From NCBI GenBank assembly GCA_001403755.1, contig CYUH01000013.1:62001-126000 (forward strand): a stretch of 64,000 nucleotides of DNA, read 5' to 3'. The notes under the pieces are model-generated. The model ran no database searches and was not told the origin of the DNA. It saw nothing but the letters and a program-made list of their open reading frames with translations. This stretch comes from Chryseobacterium senegalense (lineage in GTDB: Bacteria > Bacteroidota > Bacteroidia > Flavobacteriales > Weeksellaceae). Shown here piece by piece: positions 22,086-32,348 of this stretch; positions within the stretch are counted from its first letter, which is position 1; the number at the start of each line of letters is the position of its first letter. The translations under genes and the position numbers were made by a program.

Positions 22086-23774
22086 ATGAATACAGAAATT
22101 TTAGGAATAATCGTAATGTTTACCCTGTCGATATTGCTTGCAATACCCTTCGGTAAATACATTGCAAAAGTTTATGGCGGTGAAAAAACGCTGCTCGATC
22201 CGATTTTTAATCCGATAGAGCGAATCTTTTACAAAATAAGCGGTATCAATCCGCAAACAGAAATGAACTGGAAACAGCAGATGGTAGCCATGATCACGAT
22301 CAATATGGTGTGGTTCCTGTTGGGAATGGTTGTTCTAATGACTCAGGGAAGCCTCCCGCTTAATCCGGATAACAATCCAAGTATGTCCGCAGACCTTGCA
22401 TTCAATACCGTGATATCATTTGTGGTAAACTGTAATCTGCAACACTATTCCGGGGAATCAGGATTAAGTTATCTTGGACAATACTGGTTAATGTTCTTAC
22501 AGTTCGTAAGTGCCGGAACTGGTATGGCTGCCGCAGTAGTGCTATTTAGAGCATTCAGAGACAAATCATCTGAAACCTTGGGGAATTTTTACAGCAATTT
22601 TATAAAATCATGTACTCGTATTTTATTACCTGTATCATTTGTGATTGCCATAATTCTTTTATTCGATGGAGTTCCGATGACTTTTGAAGGTAAAGACGCT
22701 ATTACCACTTTACAAGGTGATTCTGTGGAAGTATCAAGAGGACCCGCAGCAGCATTTGTGCCTATTAAACACGTAGGAACCAACGGAGGTGGATTCTTTG
22801 GAGTGAATTCTGCCCATCCGTTTGAAAACCCATCTTATCTGTCCAATATGGTCGAAATGGTGGCTCAGCTGATTGTACCCTTGGCTATGATCTTTGCCTT
22901 TGGTTATTTTACCAGAAGAAGAAAACTATCGTGGATGATATTTGGTGTAATGACAGTAGGTTTTTTAATGCTGGCCATTCCAAATATCAATATGGAAATG
23001 AATGGCAATCCCGCAATTGCAGCCATGGGTATAGACAATTCCTTGGGGGCTATGGAAGGAAAGGAAATTCGATTAGGAGCACCTGCATCTGGCTTTTGGA
23101 GCATTGTCACCACTGTAATCTCTACTGGATCAGTAAACTCTATGCACGATAGCTCAATGGCATTGTCAGGCATGAATGAGCTATTGGCAATGATGATCAA
23201 TGCGTTTTATGGAGGAGTCGGTGTAGGAATACTTAACTTCTTTATTTTCATCATTCTTGCTGTATTTATCAGTGGATTGATGGTAGGAAGAACACCTGAA
23301 TTCTTAGGTAAAAAAGTGGAGGCAAGAGAAATGAAAATAGCCATGATTATTGCCTTGCTTCATCCTTTCCTGATATTAGTAGGAACAGCATTAGCCGCTG
23401 CATCACCACAATATACTATGGACTCTCTAAATAACCCGGGATTTCACGGATTGAGTGAAATGCTATACGAGTTCACTTCGTCATCTGCCAATAATGGTAG
23501 TGGTTTTGAAGGATTGGGAGATAATACACCTTGGTGGAATATTGCAACAGGATTTGTACTTATTCTTTCAAGATTCTTACCGATCATTGGTCCGGTAGCC
23601 ATTGCAGGCTTGTTAGCTCAAAAGAAATTTATACCAGAGGGAGACGGAACCCTGAAAACCGATACGGCAACTTTCGGACTAATGGTATTCGCTGTAATCG
23701 CAATCGTAGCTGCCTTAGCATTCTTCCCGGTATTGGCATTAGGTCCTATTGCAGAGTACTTTTCACTTTATTAA
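22086..23774 (+). CDS. kdpA: K+-transporting ATPase subunit A (channel-like)
   Basis: The 562-residue subunit selects and conducts K+. It descends from the same four-repeat fold as TrkH. Filter segments are seen at VVNCNLQHYSGESG, GTNGGGFFGVNSAHPFENP, SVNSMHDSSMALSG and TSSSANNGSGFEG, the last two typical of KdpA. About ten membrane helices fit the usual length. It is followed 20 bp later by kdpB. The preceding small genes supply kdpF and unknown peptides. Confidence 0.96.
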   Translation: MNTEILGIIVMFTLSILLAIPFGKYIAKVYGGEKTLLDPIFNPIERIFYKISGINPQTEMNWKQQMVAMITINMVWFLLGMVVLMTQGSLPLNPDNNPSMSADLAFNTVISFVVNCNLQHYSGESGLSYLGQYWLMFLQFVSAGTGMAAAVVLFRAFRDKSSETLGNFYSNFIKSCTRILLPVSFVIAIILLFDGVPMTFEGKDAITTLQGDSVEVSRGPAAAFVPIKHVGTNGGGFFGVNSAHPFENPSYLSNMVEMVAQLIVPLAMIFAFGYFTRRRKLSWMIFGVMTVGFLMLAIPNINMEMNGNPAIAAMGIDNSLGAMEGKEIRLGAPASGFWSIVTTVISTGSVNSMHDSSMALSGMNELLAMMINAFYGGVGVGILNFFIFIILAVFISGLMVGRTPEFLGKKVEAREMKIAMIIALLHPFLILVGTALAAASPQYTMDSLNNPGFHGLSEMLYEFTSSSANNGSGFEGLGDNTPWWNIATGFVLILSRFLPIIGPVAIAGLLAQKKFIPEGDGTLKTDTATFGLMVFAVIAIVAALAFFPVLALGPIAEYFSLY

Positions 23775-23794
23775 ACTGATTAAAGAATTTAGAA

Positions 23795-25804
23795 ATGAAC
23801 AATAATACATCATTGTTTCAAAAAGATATGGTTCAGGAAGCACTGAAACAATCTTTTGTGAAACTCAATCCGAAAACCATGTTCCGTAATCCGGTCATGT
23901 TTACTGTATGGATCGGTACTTTGGTTATGCTAGCCGTGAGTTTATGGACGTTGGCAGGAGCTCAGGGACAAGGAAGTTTTGGTTATAATTTTACCGTCTT
24001 TATTATCCTTTTGCTTACCCTGTTATTTGCCAATTTTGCCGAGGCAATTGCTGAGGCAAGAGGTAAAGCACAAGCAGATAGTTTGCGTAAGACAAGAGAA
24101 GAAACGCCTGCAAGATTAAAAAATGGGAAAACGATCTCCTCTGCTCAATTACAAAAAGGTGATGTTTTCATCTGTGAAGCTGGCGACATCATTCCTTCTG
24201 ATGGGGAAATTATTGAAGGCTTAGCGACCATCGATGAAAGTGCAATTACCGGAGAATCTGCTCCTGTGATTCGTGAAGCAGGTGGCGACAAAAGTTCTGT
24301 TACCGGTGGTACCAAAGTTTTGTCCGATAAAATCGTGGTGCAGGTAACAACGCAACCGGGCGAAAGCTTCCTGGACAAGATGATTGCCTTGGTAGAAGGT
24401 GCAGCCCGACAAAAAACACCAAATGAAATTGCTTTAACCATTTTGTTAGCAGGATTTACACTTGTGTTTATCATTGTCTGTGTGACGCTTAAGCCATTTG
24501 CTGATTATGCAAATGTGGGGATTACCATTGCTTCTTTTATCTCTTTATTTGTATGTCTTATCCCGACTACCATTGGAGGATTGTTGTCTGCAATCGGTAT
24601 TGCAGGGATGGACAGAGCATTGAGAGCCAATGTTATTACAAAAAGTGGTAAAGCGGTAGAAACCGCAGGTGATATCGATGTCTTATTATTGGATAAAACA
24701 GGAACAATCACGATTGGTAACCGTAAAGCAACTCATTTTCATCCAACAAATGGTATTGACGAGAAAAGATTAATTAAAGCGGCTGTATTAAGCTCCATGG
24801 CTGATGAAACTCCTGAAGGTAAATCGATTATCGAATTAGCAGGTATCAACCCTTTGAGTTACGAAGTCAAAAATCCTCAATTCATCAAGTTTACAGCAGA
24901 AACTAGAAGTTCAGGTATAGACTATGAGAATGTGCGTATCCGAAAAGGTGCAACCGATGCGATAAAAAATCTGGTTACAAAAGCAGGTAATAACTTTCCA
25001 AAAGAGGTCGAAGAAAGAGTGAAAGCCATCTCTTCTAATGGAGGTACACCGTTGGTCGTATCAGAGAATGAAATCGCATTGGGTGTAATTGAGCTACAGG
25101 ACATCATCAAACCGGGTATTCAAGAACGTTTCGAACGGCTGCGTAAAATGGGTATCAAAACCGTCATGGTAACGGGCGACAATCCTTTGACTGCTAAATT
25201 TATCGCTGAGAAGGCAGGTGTGGACGATTTCATCGCAGAAGCAAAACCCGAAGACAAGATGAATTACATCAAAAAAGAACAGTCGGAAGGTCGCTTGGTC
25301 GCTATGATGGGTGATGGAACAAACGATGCTCCGGCTTTAGCACAAGCTGATGTGGGTGTAGCAATGAATTCTGGTACTCAGGCAGCAAAAGAAGCAGGAA
25401 ACATGGTCGATCTGGATAACGATCCGACCAAATTGATTGAAGTCGTAGAAATCGGAAAACAATTGCTGATGACCCGTGGTACATTGACTACTTTCAGTAT
25501 TGCGAATGATGTGGCTAAGTATTTTGCCATCATTCCAGCACTGTTCATCACAGCGATTCCTGCATTGCAAGGACTGAATATTATGAATTTACACAGTCCG
25601 GAAAGTGCAATACTATCAGCTGTAATTTTCAACGCAATCATCATTCCGATGTTGATTCCATTAGCATTGAAAGGTGTAGCTTACAAACCTATTGGAGCAA
25701 GTGCATTACTTCGAAGAAACCTGTTCATTTATGGTTTAGGCGGTGTACTGATACCTTTTGTAGGAATCAAGCTGATAGATATGCTTATATCCGTTTTCTT
25801 TTAA
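23795..25804 (+). CDS. kdpB: K+-transporting P-type ATPase subunit B
   Basis: The 669-residue P-type ATPase provides the energy for K+ uptake. It shows the actuator loop TGES ([10 protein letters not shown]) and the phosphorylation motif DKTGTIT, with Asp near residue 300. The nucleotide-binding residues KGAT, the hinge [19 protein letters not shown] and [20 protein letters not shown] complete the set. Length and seven membrane helices are normal. It works with KdpA, KdpC and KdpF in the inner membrane. Confidence 0.97.
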   Translation: MNNNTSLFQKDMVQEALKQSFVKLNPKTMFRNPVMFTVWIGTLVMLAVSLWTLAGAQGQGSFGYNFTVFIILLLTLLFANFAEAIAEARGKAQADSLRKTREETPARLKNGKTISSAQLQKGDVFICEAGDIIPSDGEIIEGLATIDESAITGESAPVIREAGGDKSSVTGGTKVLSDKIVVQVTTQPGESFLDKMIALVEGAARQKTPNEIALTILLAGFTLVFIIVCVTLKPFADYANVGITIASFISLFVCLIPTTIGGLLSAIGIAGMDRALRANVITKSGKAVETAGDIDVLLLDKTGTITIGNRKATHFHPTNGIDEKRLIKAAVLSSMADETPEGKSIIELAGINPLSYEVKNPQFIKFTAETRSSGIDYENVRIRKGATDAIKNLVTKAGNNFPKEVEERVKAISSNGGTPLVVSENEIALGVIELQDIIKPGIQERFERLRKMGIKTVMVTGDNPLTAKFIAEKAGVDDFIAEAKPEDKMNYIKKEQSEGRLVAMMGDGTNDAPALAQADVGVAMNSGTQAAKEAGNMVDLDNDPTKLIEVVEIGKQLLMTRGTLTTFSIANDVAKYFAIIPALFITAIPALQGLNIMNLHSPESAILSAVIFNAIIIPMLIPLALKGVAYKPIGASALLRRNLFIYGLGGVLIPFVGIKLIDMLISVFF

Positions 25805-25826
25805 TCCTTTATAAAATTTAGATAAA

Positions 25827-26387
25827 ATGAAAAAACATATTTTGCCCGCAATAAAATTGACTGCTGTTATGATCCTGTTTTTTACAGTCATTTACCCACT
25901 TGCAGTCTGGGGTATCGCACAGTTTGCTCCTAATGCTGGAAAAGGAGAAATTATAGAACACAACGGAAAGAAACATTATGTCAATATTGGTCAGTCTTTC
26001 ACAGAGGATAAGTATTTCTGGTCAAGACCATCGGCCGTAGATTACAATGCTGCTGGTTCAGGAGGTAGTAACAAAGGTCCTTCTAATGAGGAATATTTAG
26101 CAGAGGTTCAGGCACGAATTGATACTTTTTTAGTACATAATCCCGGAATTGATAAATCTGAAATACCTGTTGACTTAGTTACTGCCAGCGGAAGTGGATT
26201 GGATCCGAACTTTTCCGTTCAGGCTGCCAAGGTACAGGTAGCACGAATCGCTGAAACAAGGGGGATTGATGAGGTTAAATTGAATCAATTAATTGATGAA
26301 CAAACCGAAAAACCTTTGTGGGGCATGTTTGGTCCCGAAAAGATCAATGTACTTAAATTAAATATCGCTCTGGATCAACTTAAATAA
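25827..26387 (+). CDS. kdpC: K+-transporting ATPase subunit C
   Basis: The 186-residue subunit has one N-terminal helix (MILFFTVIYPLAVWGIAQ) and a periplasmic domain. The domain carries family motifs YFWSRPSAVDYN, AAGSGGSNKGPSN and VTASGSGLDPNFSVQAAK. It stabilises the KdpFABC complex and raises K+ affinity. It lies 22 bp after kdpB. A 183-bp gap with no supported gene separates it from the porin. Confidence 0.96.
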   Translation: MKKHILPAIKLTAVMILFFTVIYPLAVWGIAQFAPNAGKGEIIEHNGKKHYVNIGQSFTEDKYFWSRPSAVDYNAAGSGGSNKGPSNEEYLAEVQARIDTFLVHNPGIDKSEIPVDLVTASGSGLDPNFSVQAAKVQVARIAETRGIDEVKLNQLIDEQTEKPLWGMFGPEKINVLKLNIALDQLK

Positions 26388-26570
26388 GTAATTCCTAAAA
26401 AAACTTACAGGTTTTCAAATGTGTGTGTAGCCATTGAAAATGCCTTGTAGGAGTAATTCAATAAACAGTAAAATTTTAATAATTCAAAAATGAAACCATC
26501 ATGATTTATTCAACCACACAGGGAGGATAAATCTGATAGCTTCATCACGTTTAAAAATCAAATTAATAAG

Positions 26571-27653
26571 ATGAAAAAAATAATTATGTTCTCAGCTATT
26601 CTTCTGGGAGCAACAGGAAGTGTATGTGCTCAGGAAACTGAAAAAAAGCCGTTAACCATCAGTGGATATGCTGAGGTATATTATCAGCAGGATTTTAATA
26701 ACCCGAAATCCAATACCAGACCCGGATTTGTGTACAGCCACAACCGCAACAATGAAGTGAGTCTAAATTTGGGATTTATAAAAGCAGCTTATGAAACAGA
26801 AAATATGAGAGCAAATCTGGCTCTTGGAGTAGGTTCTTATATGAATGCTAATTATGCAGCCGAAGAAGGCGTGCTGAAAAATATATATGAAGCAAATGTA
26901 GGTGTGAAACTATCTAAAACGAAGAATTTATGGTTAGATGCAGGTATCTTGCCATCTCACATTGGCTTTGAAAGTGCTATCGGAGCGGACTGCTTTACAT
27001 TGACAAGAAGTATGATGGCTGATAATTCGCCCTATTTTGAAACCGGAGCTAAGTTGTCGTATGCTACCGATAATGGAAAATGGAATATGGCAATATTGGT
27101 GTTGAATGGCTGGCAACGTATCCAACGTGTTGAAGGGAATAGCACACCAGCTTTTGGTCATCAATTAACTTACCGTCCTTCGGATAAAGTGACTTTAAAC
27201 AGTAGTTATTTCATAGGCAACGACTTCCCTGATGAAGAGCGTAAGATGCGTTACTTCCACAATCTGTATGGGCAGTTTCAAATCAGCAATCAATTTGCAT
27301 TGATCGCTGGCTTTGATATCGGCGCACAACAAAAAGAAAAAGCAAGTGATGACTATGATACATGGTATACGCCTGTACTGATTGCGAAATACAGCCCTAC
27401 TGAAAAAATAAGCATCGCTGCAAGAGGAGAATATTACCACGATAAGAATGGCGTTATCATCGCCTCGGGAACGGAAAACGGATTTCAAACATTTGGGGCT
27501 TCACTCAACGTTGATTATCAAATTCTGCCTAATTTGGTATGGAGAACAGAAGTTAAAAGCTTAAATAGTAAAGATGCCATTTTCTTAAACAGAGATGACA
27601 ATATGAAAAAAGACAACGTTATGGCGGTTACATCGCTGGCGATACGTTTCTAA
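26571..27653 (+). CDS. Outer-membrane beta-barrel porin (OmpL/BBP2-like)
   Basis: A signal peptide (cleavage after SVCAQ, residue 21) leads into a 340-residue protein. Alternating aromatic/hydrophobic strands are present throughout (ISGYAEVYYQQDFN, VSLNLGFIKAAYE, FGASLNVDYQI), and the C-terminus ends AVTSLAIRF with the terminal Phe of outer-membrane barrels. It probably lets cations or water cross the outer membrane for the K+ pump. Its place between kdpC and kdpD suggests co-regulation with kdp. A hairpin follows it. Confidence 0.85.
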   Translation: MKKIIMFSAILLGATGSVCAQETEKKPLTISGYAEVYYQQDFNNPKSNTRPGFVYSHNRNNEVSLNLGFIKAAYETENMRANLALGVGSYMNANYAAEEGVLKNIYEANVGVKLSKTKNLWLDAGILPSHIGFESAIGADCFTLTRSMMADNSPYFETGAKLSYATDNGKWNMAILVLNGWQRIQRVEGNSTPAFGHQLTYRPSDKVTLNSSYFIGNDFPDEERKMRYFHNLYGQFQISNQFALIAGFDIGAQQKEKASDDYDTWYTPVLIAKYSPTEKISIAARGEYYHDKNGVIIASGTENGFQTFGASLNVDYQILPNLVWRTEVKSLNSKDAIFLNRDDNMKKDNVMAVTSLAIRF

Positions 27654-27672
27654 ATATTTCCATTTACTAATG

Positions 27673-27702
27673 ATTCCCCTGGACAATTTGTCTAAGGGGA
27701 AT
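27673..27702 (+). terminator. Hairpin after the porin gene
   Basis: ATTCCCCTGGACAA pairs with TTGTCTAAGGGGAAT over 30 bp, with one mismatch, just after the porin stop and before kdpD. There is no long T run, so it may weaken rather than stop transcription, or act in the RNA to set different porin and sensor levels. Confidence 0.5.
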
Positions 27703-27731
27703 TTGTAAATTTATATAAGCAAACAGATTGT

Positions 27732-28853
27732 ATGGACGAAAGAAAAAGTGCAGAACATTTTTTAGACCTCATTCAGAAATCCCGAAGAGGAAAATTCAAG
27801 CTCTATATCGGGATGAGTGCTGGTGTGGGTAAAACCTATAGAATGTTACAGGAAGCACATACGCTATTGCGAAACGGTATCGATGTGAAAATCGGATATA
27901 TCGAAACACACAAAAGACCAGAGACCCATGCTTTGTTGGATGGGCTTCCGATCATTCCACGCAGAAAACTTTTCTATAAAGGGAAAGAACTCGAAGAACT
28001 GGATCTGCAAGCCATTATAAACCTTCGTCCGGAAGTTGTGATTGTAGACGAATTGGCTCATACCAATATTGAAGGCAGCAATAACGAAAAAAGATGGCAA
28101 GATGTACTCGATATTTTAGATGCGGGTATCAATGTCATCAGTGCTGTCAATATTCAACACATTGAAAGTTTGAATGAAGAAGTACGGGAAATTACGGGGA
28201 TTGATGTACAGGAACGTATTCCCGACAGCGTAGTCGCTCAGGCAGATGAGGTAGTCAATATCGACCTTACAGCAGAAGATCTGATAGATCGTTTAAAAGC
28301 CGGAAAAATTTATGAAAGCTCTAAAATAACAGCAGCACTTAATAATTTTTTTAAGAGCGAGCATATTTTGCAGCTTCGTGAGTTGGCGTTAAAGGAGGTA
28401 GCTTCGCAGGTGCAGCGAAAAGTAGAAACCGAAGTAGTATTTACAAGAAGTGTCAAAAAAGAACGTTTCCTGGCCTGTATCAGTTCAAACGAAAAAACTG
28501 CAAAAAACGTTATTAGGAAAACGGCACGATTAGCTAATTATTACAACAGCAAATGGTATGTGATGTATGTGCAAATACCTAAGGAAAGTTCTGATAAAAT
28601 CGCTCTAGATAAACAACGGCATTTGATTAATAATTTTAAATTAGCTACAGAATTAGGGGCAGAAATAATTAAGGTGAAAGCAAAAAATACCACTAAGGCA
28701 ATCATCAAAGAATGTGAAGATCGTAAGATAACAACAGTGTGTATAGGTAAACCACATTTAAACTTAGCTAAGATTATATTAGCAACTGACACATTTAATG
28801 CCTTACTGAACAAGCTGTCACAAGAAAATATTGATCTCGTAATACTATCATAA
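27732..28853 (+). CDS. kdpD: KdpD sensor N-terminal protein (no kinase domain)
   Basis: The 373-residue protein holds the KdpD sensor domain (residues about 20-230). It has a P-loop IGMSAGVGKTYRMLQEA and the following VIVDELAHTNIEGS and INVISAVNIQHIESLN segments. A universal-stress-like domain occupies 250-373 (RFLACISSNEK, ENIDLVILS). The four membrane helices, GAF and kinase domains of full KdpD (about 900 residues) are absent. A separate kinase gene begins 1 bp after the stop. In KdpD the retained part senses K+ and c-di-AMP in some bacteria. The split is common in Bacteroidota. Confidence 0.9.
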   Translation: MDERKSAEHFLDLIQKSRRGKFKLYIGMSAGVGKTYRMLQEAHTLLRNGIDVKIGYIETHKRPETHALLDGLPIIPRRKLFYKGKELEELDLQAIINLRPEVVIVDELAHTNIEGSNNEKRWQDVLDILDAGINVISAVNIQHIESLNEEVREITGIDVQERIPDSVVAQADEVVNIDLTAEDLIDRLKAGKIYESSKITAALNNFFKSEHILQLRELALKEVASQVQRKVETEVVFTRSVKKERFLACISSNEKTAKNVIRKTARLANYYNSKWYVMYVQIPKESSDKIALDKQRHLINNFKLATELGAEIIKVKAKNTTKAIIKECEDRKITTVCIGKPHLNLAKIILATDTFNALLNKLSQENIDLVILS

Positions 28854-28854
28854 A

Positions 28855-30591
28855 ATGAGAATTAAAGCAAAATTAACGGTTGGAGTTGGTGCTCTATTTT
28901 TACTGATACTGGCACTGGCAATTGTTAGTGGCTGGTATGTAAACCAACTGAAAAAAGACACTAATAATATCTTAGTTGCCAATTACAATACCTTACAGTA
29001 TGCCCGCAACATGCTGTTATCTTTGGAAGATGTTCGTTCAGACAAATCCGCTGTAGATACTTTTCAAAAAAATCTCGATCTGCAAAAGCAGAATGTAACT
29101 GAGATTGGAGAAATCGAAGCTACCAATCTTATCGTTAAACATTTTAAAGATTTAAAAGAAAACCCCGAAGATTCTATAGTTATATCATCCATAAGGAAAG
29201 ACATCACGGAGTTAATGCGTCTGAATATGGAGGCGATCAACCGAAAAAGTGATATAGCCGATGATACAGCTCAAAAAGCAATTGTCATCATTTCAGTTAC
29301 TGGTTCACTTTGCTTCCTGATTGCATTTATTTTACTGGTCAATTTGCCTTCTAATATAGCCAACCCGATTAAGGAATTAACCGATAGTATAAAAGAAATA
29401 GCGGGGCAGAATTATAAAAAGAGGGTGCATTTTGAAAGCCATAATGAGTTTGGTGACTTGGCAAAATCATTCAATACGATGGCGGAGAAGCTGGAAGAAT
29501 ATTCCGAGAGTAAGCTCGATAAAATCCTAAAAGGTAAAAAACGAATTGAAACGTTAATTGATAATCTTCATGATCCAGTTATCGGTATCGATGAAAACAA
29601 AAAAGTGCTTTTCGCTAATGAAGAGGCATTAAATATTTGTGGTCTAAAAAAAGAAGAATTCATTGGTAAACAAATACAGGATGTAGCCGTTACCAATGAT
29701 TTAATTAGAAGTATTATCAAGGATATTTTTCTTCCAAAGCCCGAAAATGCTAAATTCGAACAATTAAAGATTTATGCAGACAGAAAGGAAAGCTACTTTG
29801 AAAAAGAGGTGGTGGATATCAACATCGTTCCAACCGGAGAAGCAGACAGTGAATTTATAGGTCAGGTTATTCTTCTGAGAAATATCACACCATTTAAAGA
29901 ACTGGATCTGGCAAAGACCAATTTTATGGGAACTGTTTCCCATGAATTTAAAACACCTATTGCGTCGATACAGTTAGGTATTCAAATTCTGGAGAATGAA
30001 AAGACAGGTCACTTAAATGAGGAACAAAAAGGACTGGTTAATGGTATAAAAGACGATGCTGACCGCCTTTTAAGAATTACCGGAGAACTACTAAACATCA
30101 CACAGGTTGAAAGTGGGGCTATTCAAATAAACTTAATTAGTTCAGAAATAAAGCCTATGATTGAATATGCTGTTAACGCAAATAAATCTGCTGCTGAGTA
30201 CAAGAATATTAAAATCGATGTTGATATAGAAGATAATATACTGGTTGCTGCCGATAGTGAAAAAACGGCATGGGTTCTTACCAATCTCATCTCCAATGCC
30301 GTTCGGTATTCGTATGAGAATGCTACAATTGATGTCAAAGTTGAAAAGACAGAAAATCAAATAAGATTTTCTGTAACAGATACGGGTCAAGGCATACAAC
30401 CTCAATTTTTGAATAAAATCTTCGAACGTTATTTCCGCATTCCCGGCACCAAAAAAGAAGGTACTGGTTTAGGCTTAAGTATCAGCAAAGAGTTTATTGA
30501 AGCTCAGGGAGGAAAAATCTGGGTAGAGAGTGAGTATGGTGCTGGTAGTACTTTTTGCTTTACGCTAAATTCCATAGATAAACACTTCTAA
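28855..30591 (+). CDS. Membrane histidine kinase of the kdp cluster
   Basis: The 578-residue sensor kinase has two membrane helices (residues 7-28 and about 143-163) flanking an extracytoplasmic domain. A HAMP domain (NPIKELTDSIKEIAGQNYKKR) and a PAS domain (about 215-340) follow. The kinase core has H-box MGTVSHEFKTPIASIQ (His363), N-box NLISNAVRYSYE, and G-boxes DTGQGIQP and EGTGLGLSISKEF. It starts 1 bp after kdpD, suggesting the two products form the split sensor. The likely partner is the NtrC-type regulator at 12734, the only response regulator in the window. Confidence 0.9.
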   Translation: MRIKAKLTVGVGALFLLILALAIVSGWYVNQLKKDTNNILVANYNTLQYARNMLLSLEDVRSDKSAVDTFQKNLDLQKQNVTEIGEIEATNLIVKHFKDLKENPEDSIVISSIRKDITELMRLNMEAINRKSDIADDTAQKAIVIISVTGSLCFLIAFILLVNLPSNIANPIKELTDSIKEIAGQNYKKRVHFESHNEFGDLAKSFNTMAEKLEEYSESKLDKILKGKKRIETLIDNLHDPVIGIDENKKVLFANEEALNICGLKKEEFIGKQIQDVAVTNDLIRSIIKDIFLPKPENAKFEQLKIYADRKESYFEKEVVDINIVPTGEADSEFIGQVILLRNITPFKELDLAKTNFMGTVSHEFKTPIASIQLGIQILENEKTGHLNEEQKGLVNGIKDDADRLLRITGELLNITQVESGAIQINLISSEIKPMIEYAVNANKSAAEYKNIKIDVDIEDNILVAADSEKTAWVLTNLISNAVRYSYENATIDVKVEKTENQIRFSVTDTGQGIQPQFLNKIFERYFRIPGTKKEGTGLGLSISKEFIEAQGGKIWVESEYGAGSTFCFTLNSIDKHF

Positions 30592-30668
30592 CATATTAAT
30601 ACCAATAATTTAAGTGTTCGAGCTAATATAATTTAGTTCGTTGTTGACACTTTTATCATATTTTTCAA

Positions 30669-30929
30669 ATGCATAAATTTTATAGAGATAAACTAAAAGA
30701 ACTTGATGAACGAATTGAAGTATATAAAATTGAGTTTGATGAACCAATCCAACTGGCAGAGGCATCCGTTTCTCTCATCCTAAATTATCTTAAGGAAGTT
30801 AAACTATATGTTCTGGAAAAAGGATTTGACAAAGAAGAAGATGAAATATATTTCTTTAAAAAACTGAAGCCAGATATTTTTGGAGTATGTCTGCCAAGGC
30901 TTACCAATTGGTTTGGCAGTTTTTTTTAA
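30669..30929 (+). pseudogene. rteC: Truncated RteC-family regulator
   Basis: The 86-residue frame matches the N-terminal quarter of RteC proteins. Its GFDKEEDEIYFFKKLKPDIFG aligns with GFKSEDEEVNFFRTIKPQIL of the full RteC at 31077-31922. The frame then leaves the family at VCLPRLTNWFG, where a terminator hairpin begins. The rest of the gene has been lost. It marks the right edge of the ion-transport island and is probably a scar of recombination between related conjugative elements. Confidence 0.75.
30891..30927 (+). terminator. Rho-independent terminator at the end of the rteC fragment
   Basis: CTGCCAA at 30891-30897 pairs with TTGGCAG at 30913-30919 and is followed by eight T residues. 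It overlaps the last codons of the truncated rteC frame and would stop transcription coming from the kdp sensor genes. Confidence 0.65.
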
Positions 30930-31024
30930 ATTTTTATGCGTAGAAAATCTATGTTTATCTAGCGTTTAGGAAGATATAAGTATTCGGATAGTAGGTTTTG
31001 CCAATTGGCAGATATGGGCAAATA

Positions 31025-31055
31025 AAAAAGCAGTCCAATAGATGCACTGCTTTTT
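31025..31055 (-). terminator. Terminator of rteC
   Basis: AAAAAGCAGT (31025-31034) and ACTGCTTTTT (31046-31055) form a 10-bp stem with an 11-nt loop. A run of A on the + strand gives a T run on the minus strand. It lies 22 bp after the rteC stop. Confidence 0.75.
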
Positions 31056-31076
31056 GTATTTCGTTTGTAGATTGAA

Positions 31077-31922
31077 TTATAGGTCTTTATCCATATATTC
31101 TTCTAAAGAAGTTTTCAGTTGGTCTAAAAATGCTGTTCGGGATCCACATCGTGTTTTCATCCGGTGAAAAGCATGGTGCAAATCACCTAATGGAATACGA
31201 AAAAGTATTTGAAACATCAGACTTATTTTCCGGATTCCAATCTTACCATGCGATATTGCTCCACAAGCATAAAGTGCATAAATAATTTCAATGAGTGCAT
31301 TTTTACTCTCTGTCCAAAACACATCTTTAGTTCCTTCGGGTTTTTGAAAGTTCATATCAGGATTTTCGTCGGGATTTATTTTTGAAATGAGATATGTGTA
31401 TAACAATTCATTACTGATAATTCTTGCTACCTTATAATCGAAAAATGTAGAGAAGGAAGGGTCCATCTCAAACACCATGCTATTCAATCCATCATGGTAA
31501 TTAATATGTCCTCGTTTAAAATATATATTGTCTCGATCTGTTCTTCCAGAGCGGTAATACCGATAAAAATCAGAATTACAAATATGCTCCATATATTCCC
31601 GTTTCAGATTGGATAACTGGTTAGAAAAATAGTTTTCATATATCTTACCGTTATTTACTGGACAAGCTGTTTCAATACGGTAAATCTTGTTGTAGTAAAT
31701 CAGCTTTCCCAATATTTGGGGTTTAATGGTTCGGAAGAAATTAACCTCTTCATCCTCACTTTTAAAGCCTTCAGAAATAATACTGTTTTTAACCGAGAAT
31801 AGTAGGTCTTGCAGATACATTGTCATTTCGTGTGCTTCATCAATCAGCCTTTTGCTCTGTGACGAAATCTTGTCTTCCTTTCTATGTATTTCTAAAATAA
31901 TGTTTTGGGTAGAGTAATTCAT
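31077..31922 (-). CDS. rteC: RteC-family regulator of conjugative element excision
   Basis: The 281-residue protein belongs to the RteC family, whose founding member in CTnDOT activates excision genes. Visible family features are the N-terminal helical domain, SDFYRYYRSGRTDRDNIYF and the C-terminal winged-helix region beginning KNALIEIIYALYACGAI with FRIPLGDLHHAFHRMKTR. Length is normal. It faces left, away from the transfer operon, and its promoter would lie in the repeat-rich non-coding block at 31.9-33.2 kb. Regulation of excision or transfer of the element is likely, but its target is not visible here. Confidence 0.9.
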   Translation of the reverse strand: MNYSTQNIILEIHRKEDKISSQSKRLIDEAHEMTMYLQDLLFSVKNSIISEGFKSEDEEVNFFRTIKPQILGKLIYYNKIYRIETACPVNNGKIYENYFSNQLSNLKREYMEHICNSDFYRYYRSGRTDRDNIYFKRGHINYHDGLNSMVFEMDPSFSTFFDYKVARIISNELLYTYLISKINPDENPDMNFQKPEGTKDVFWTESKNALIEIIYALYACGAISHGKIGIRKISLMFQILFRIPLGDLHHAFHRMKTRCGSRTAFLDQLKTSLEEYMDKDL

Positions 31923-32010
31923 AGCTTATAATTTTTAGACGGAATAGCCAGAGTTTATAATCAGGTTATCCCTAATTAAAGCACAAAATTTACTATTTCT
32001 ATTTACATTT

Positions 32011-32038
32011 TTTCCCAAGATGCACCCAACTTGGGAAA
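32011..32038. promoter_or_regulatory. Inverted repeat upstream of rteC
   Basis: TTTCCCAAG (32011-32019) and CTTGGGAAA (32030-32038) form a perfect 9-bp inverted repeat about 90 bp upstream of the rteC start. This could be a binding site for a dimeric regulator or RteC itself. No gene ends nearby, so a terminator is less likely. Confidence 0.4.
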
Positions 32039-32348
32039 GATTTATTTTTAATTTAGGTAGTTAATAGAAAATATAAAAGTGGAATAAATTAATATCTGTC
32101 ATTGCCTTTTTCATGCAATAATTTTCCTGTAAAAAATATAAATAGTACATTTGTCTTACGTTATAAGTGAATGAAAAACGATGTAAATCAGGGAATTGAG
32201 TTCCGTTACTAATTCGTTACCTAATATACTCAAATAGAGTTTTAACTCATTGAAAAACAATCAATTGTAATTTTCTTGCATTTTTTATTAAAAATAATTG
32301 TTAATGCTAAGATTTCTTACAGAAACGAGGGATTTCCGTGCATTATTA

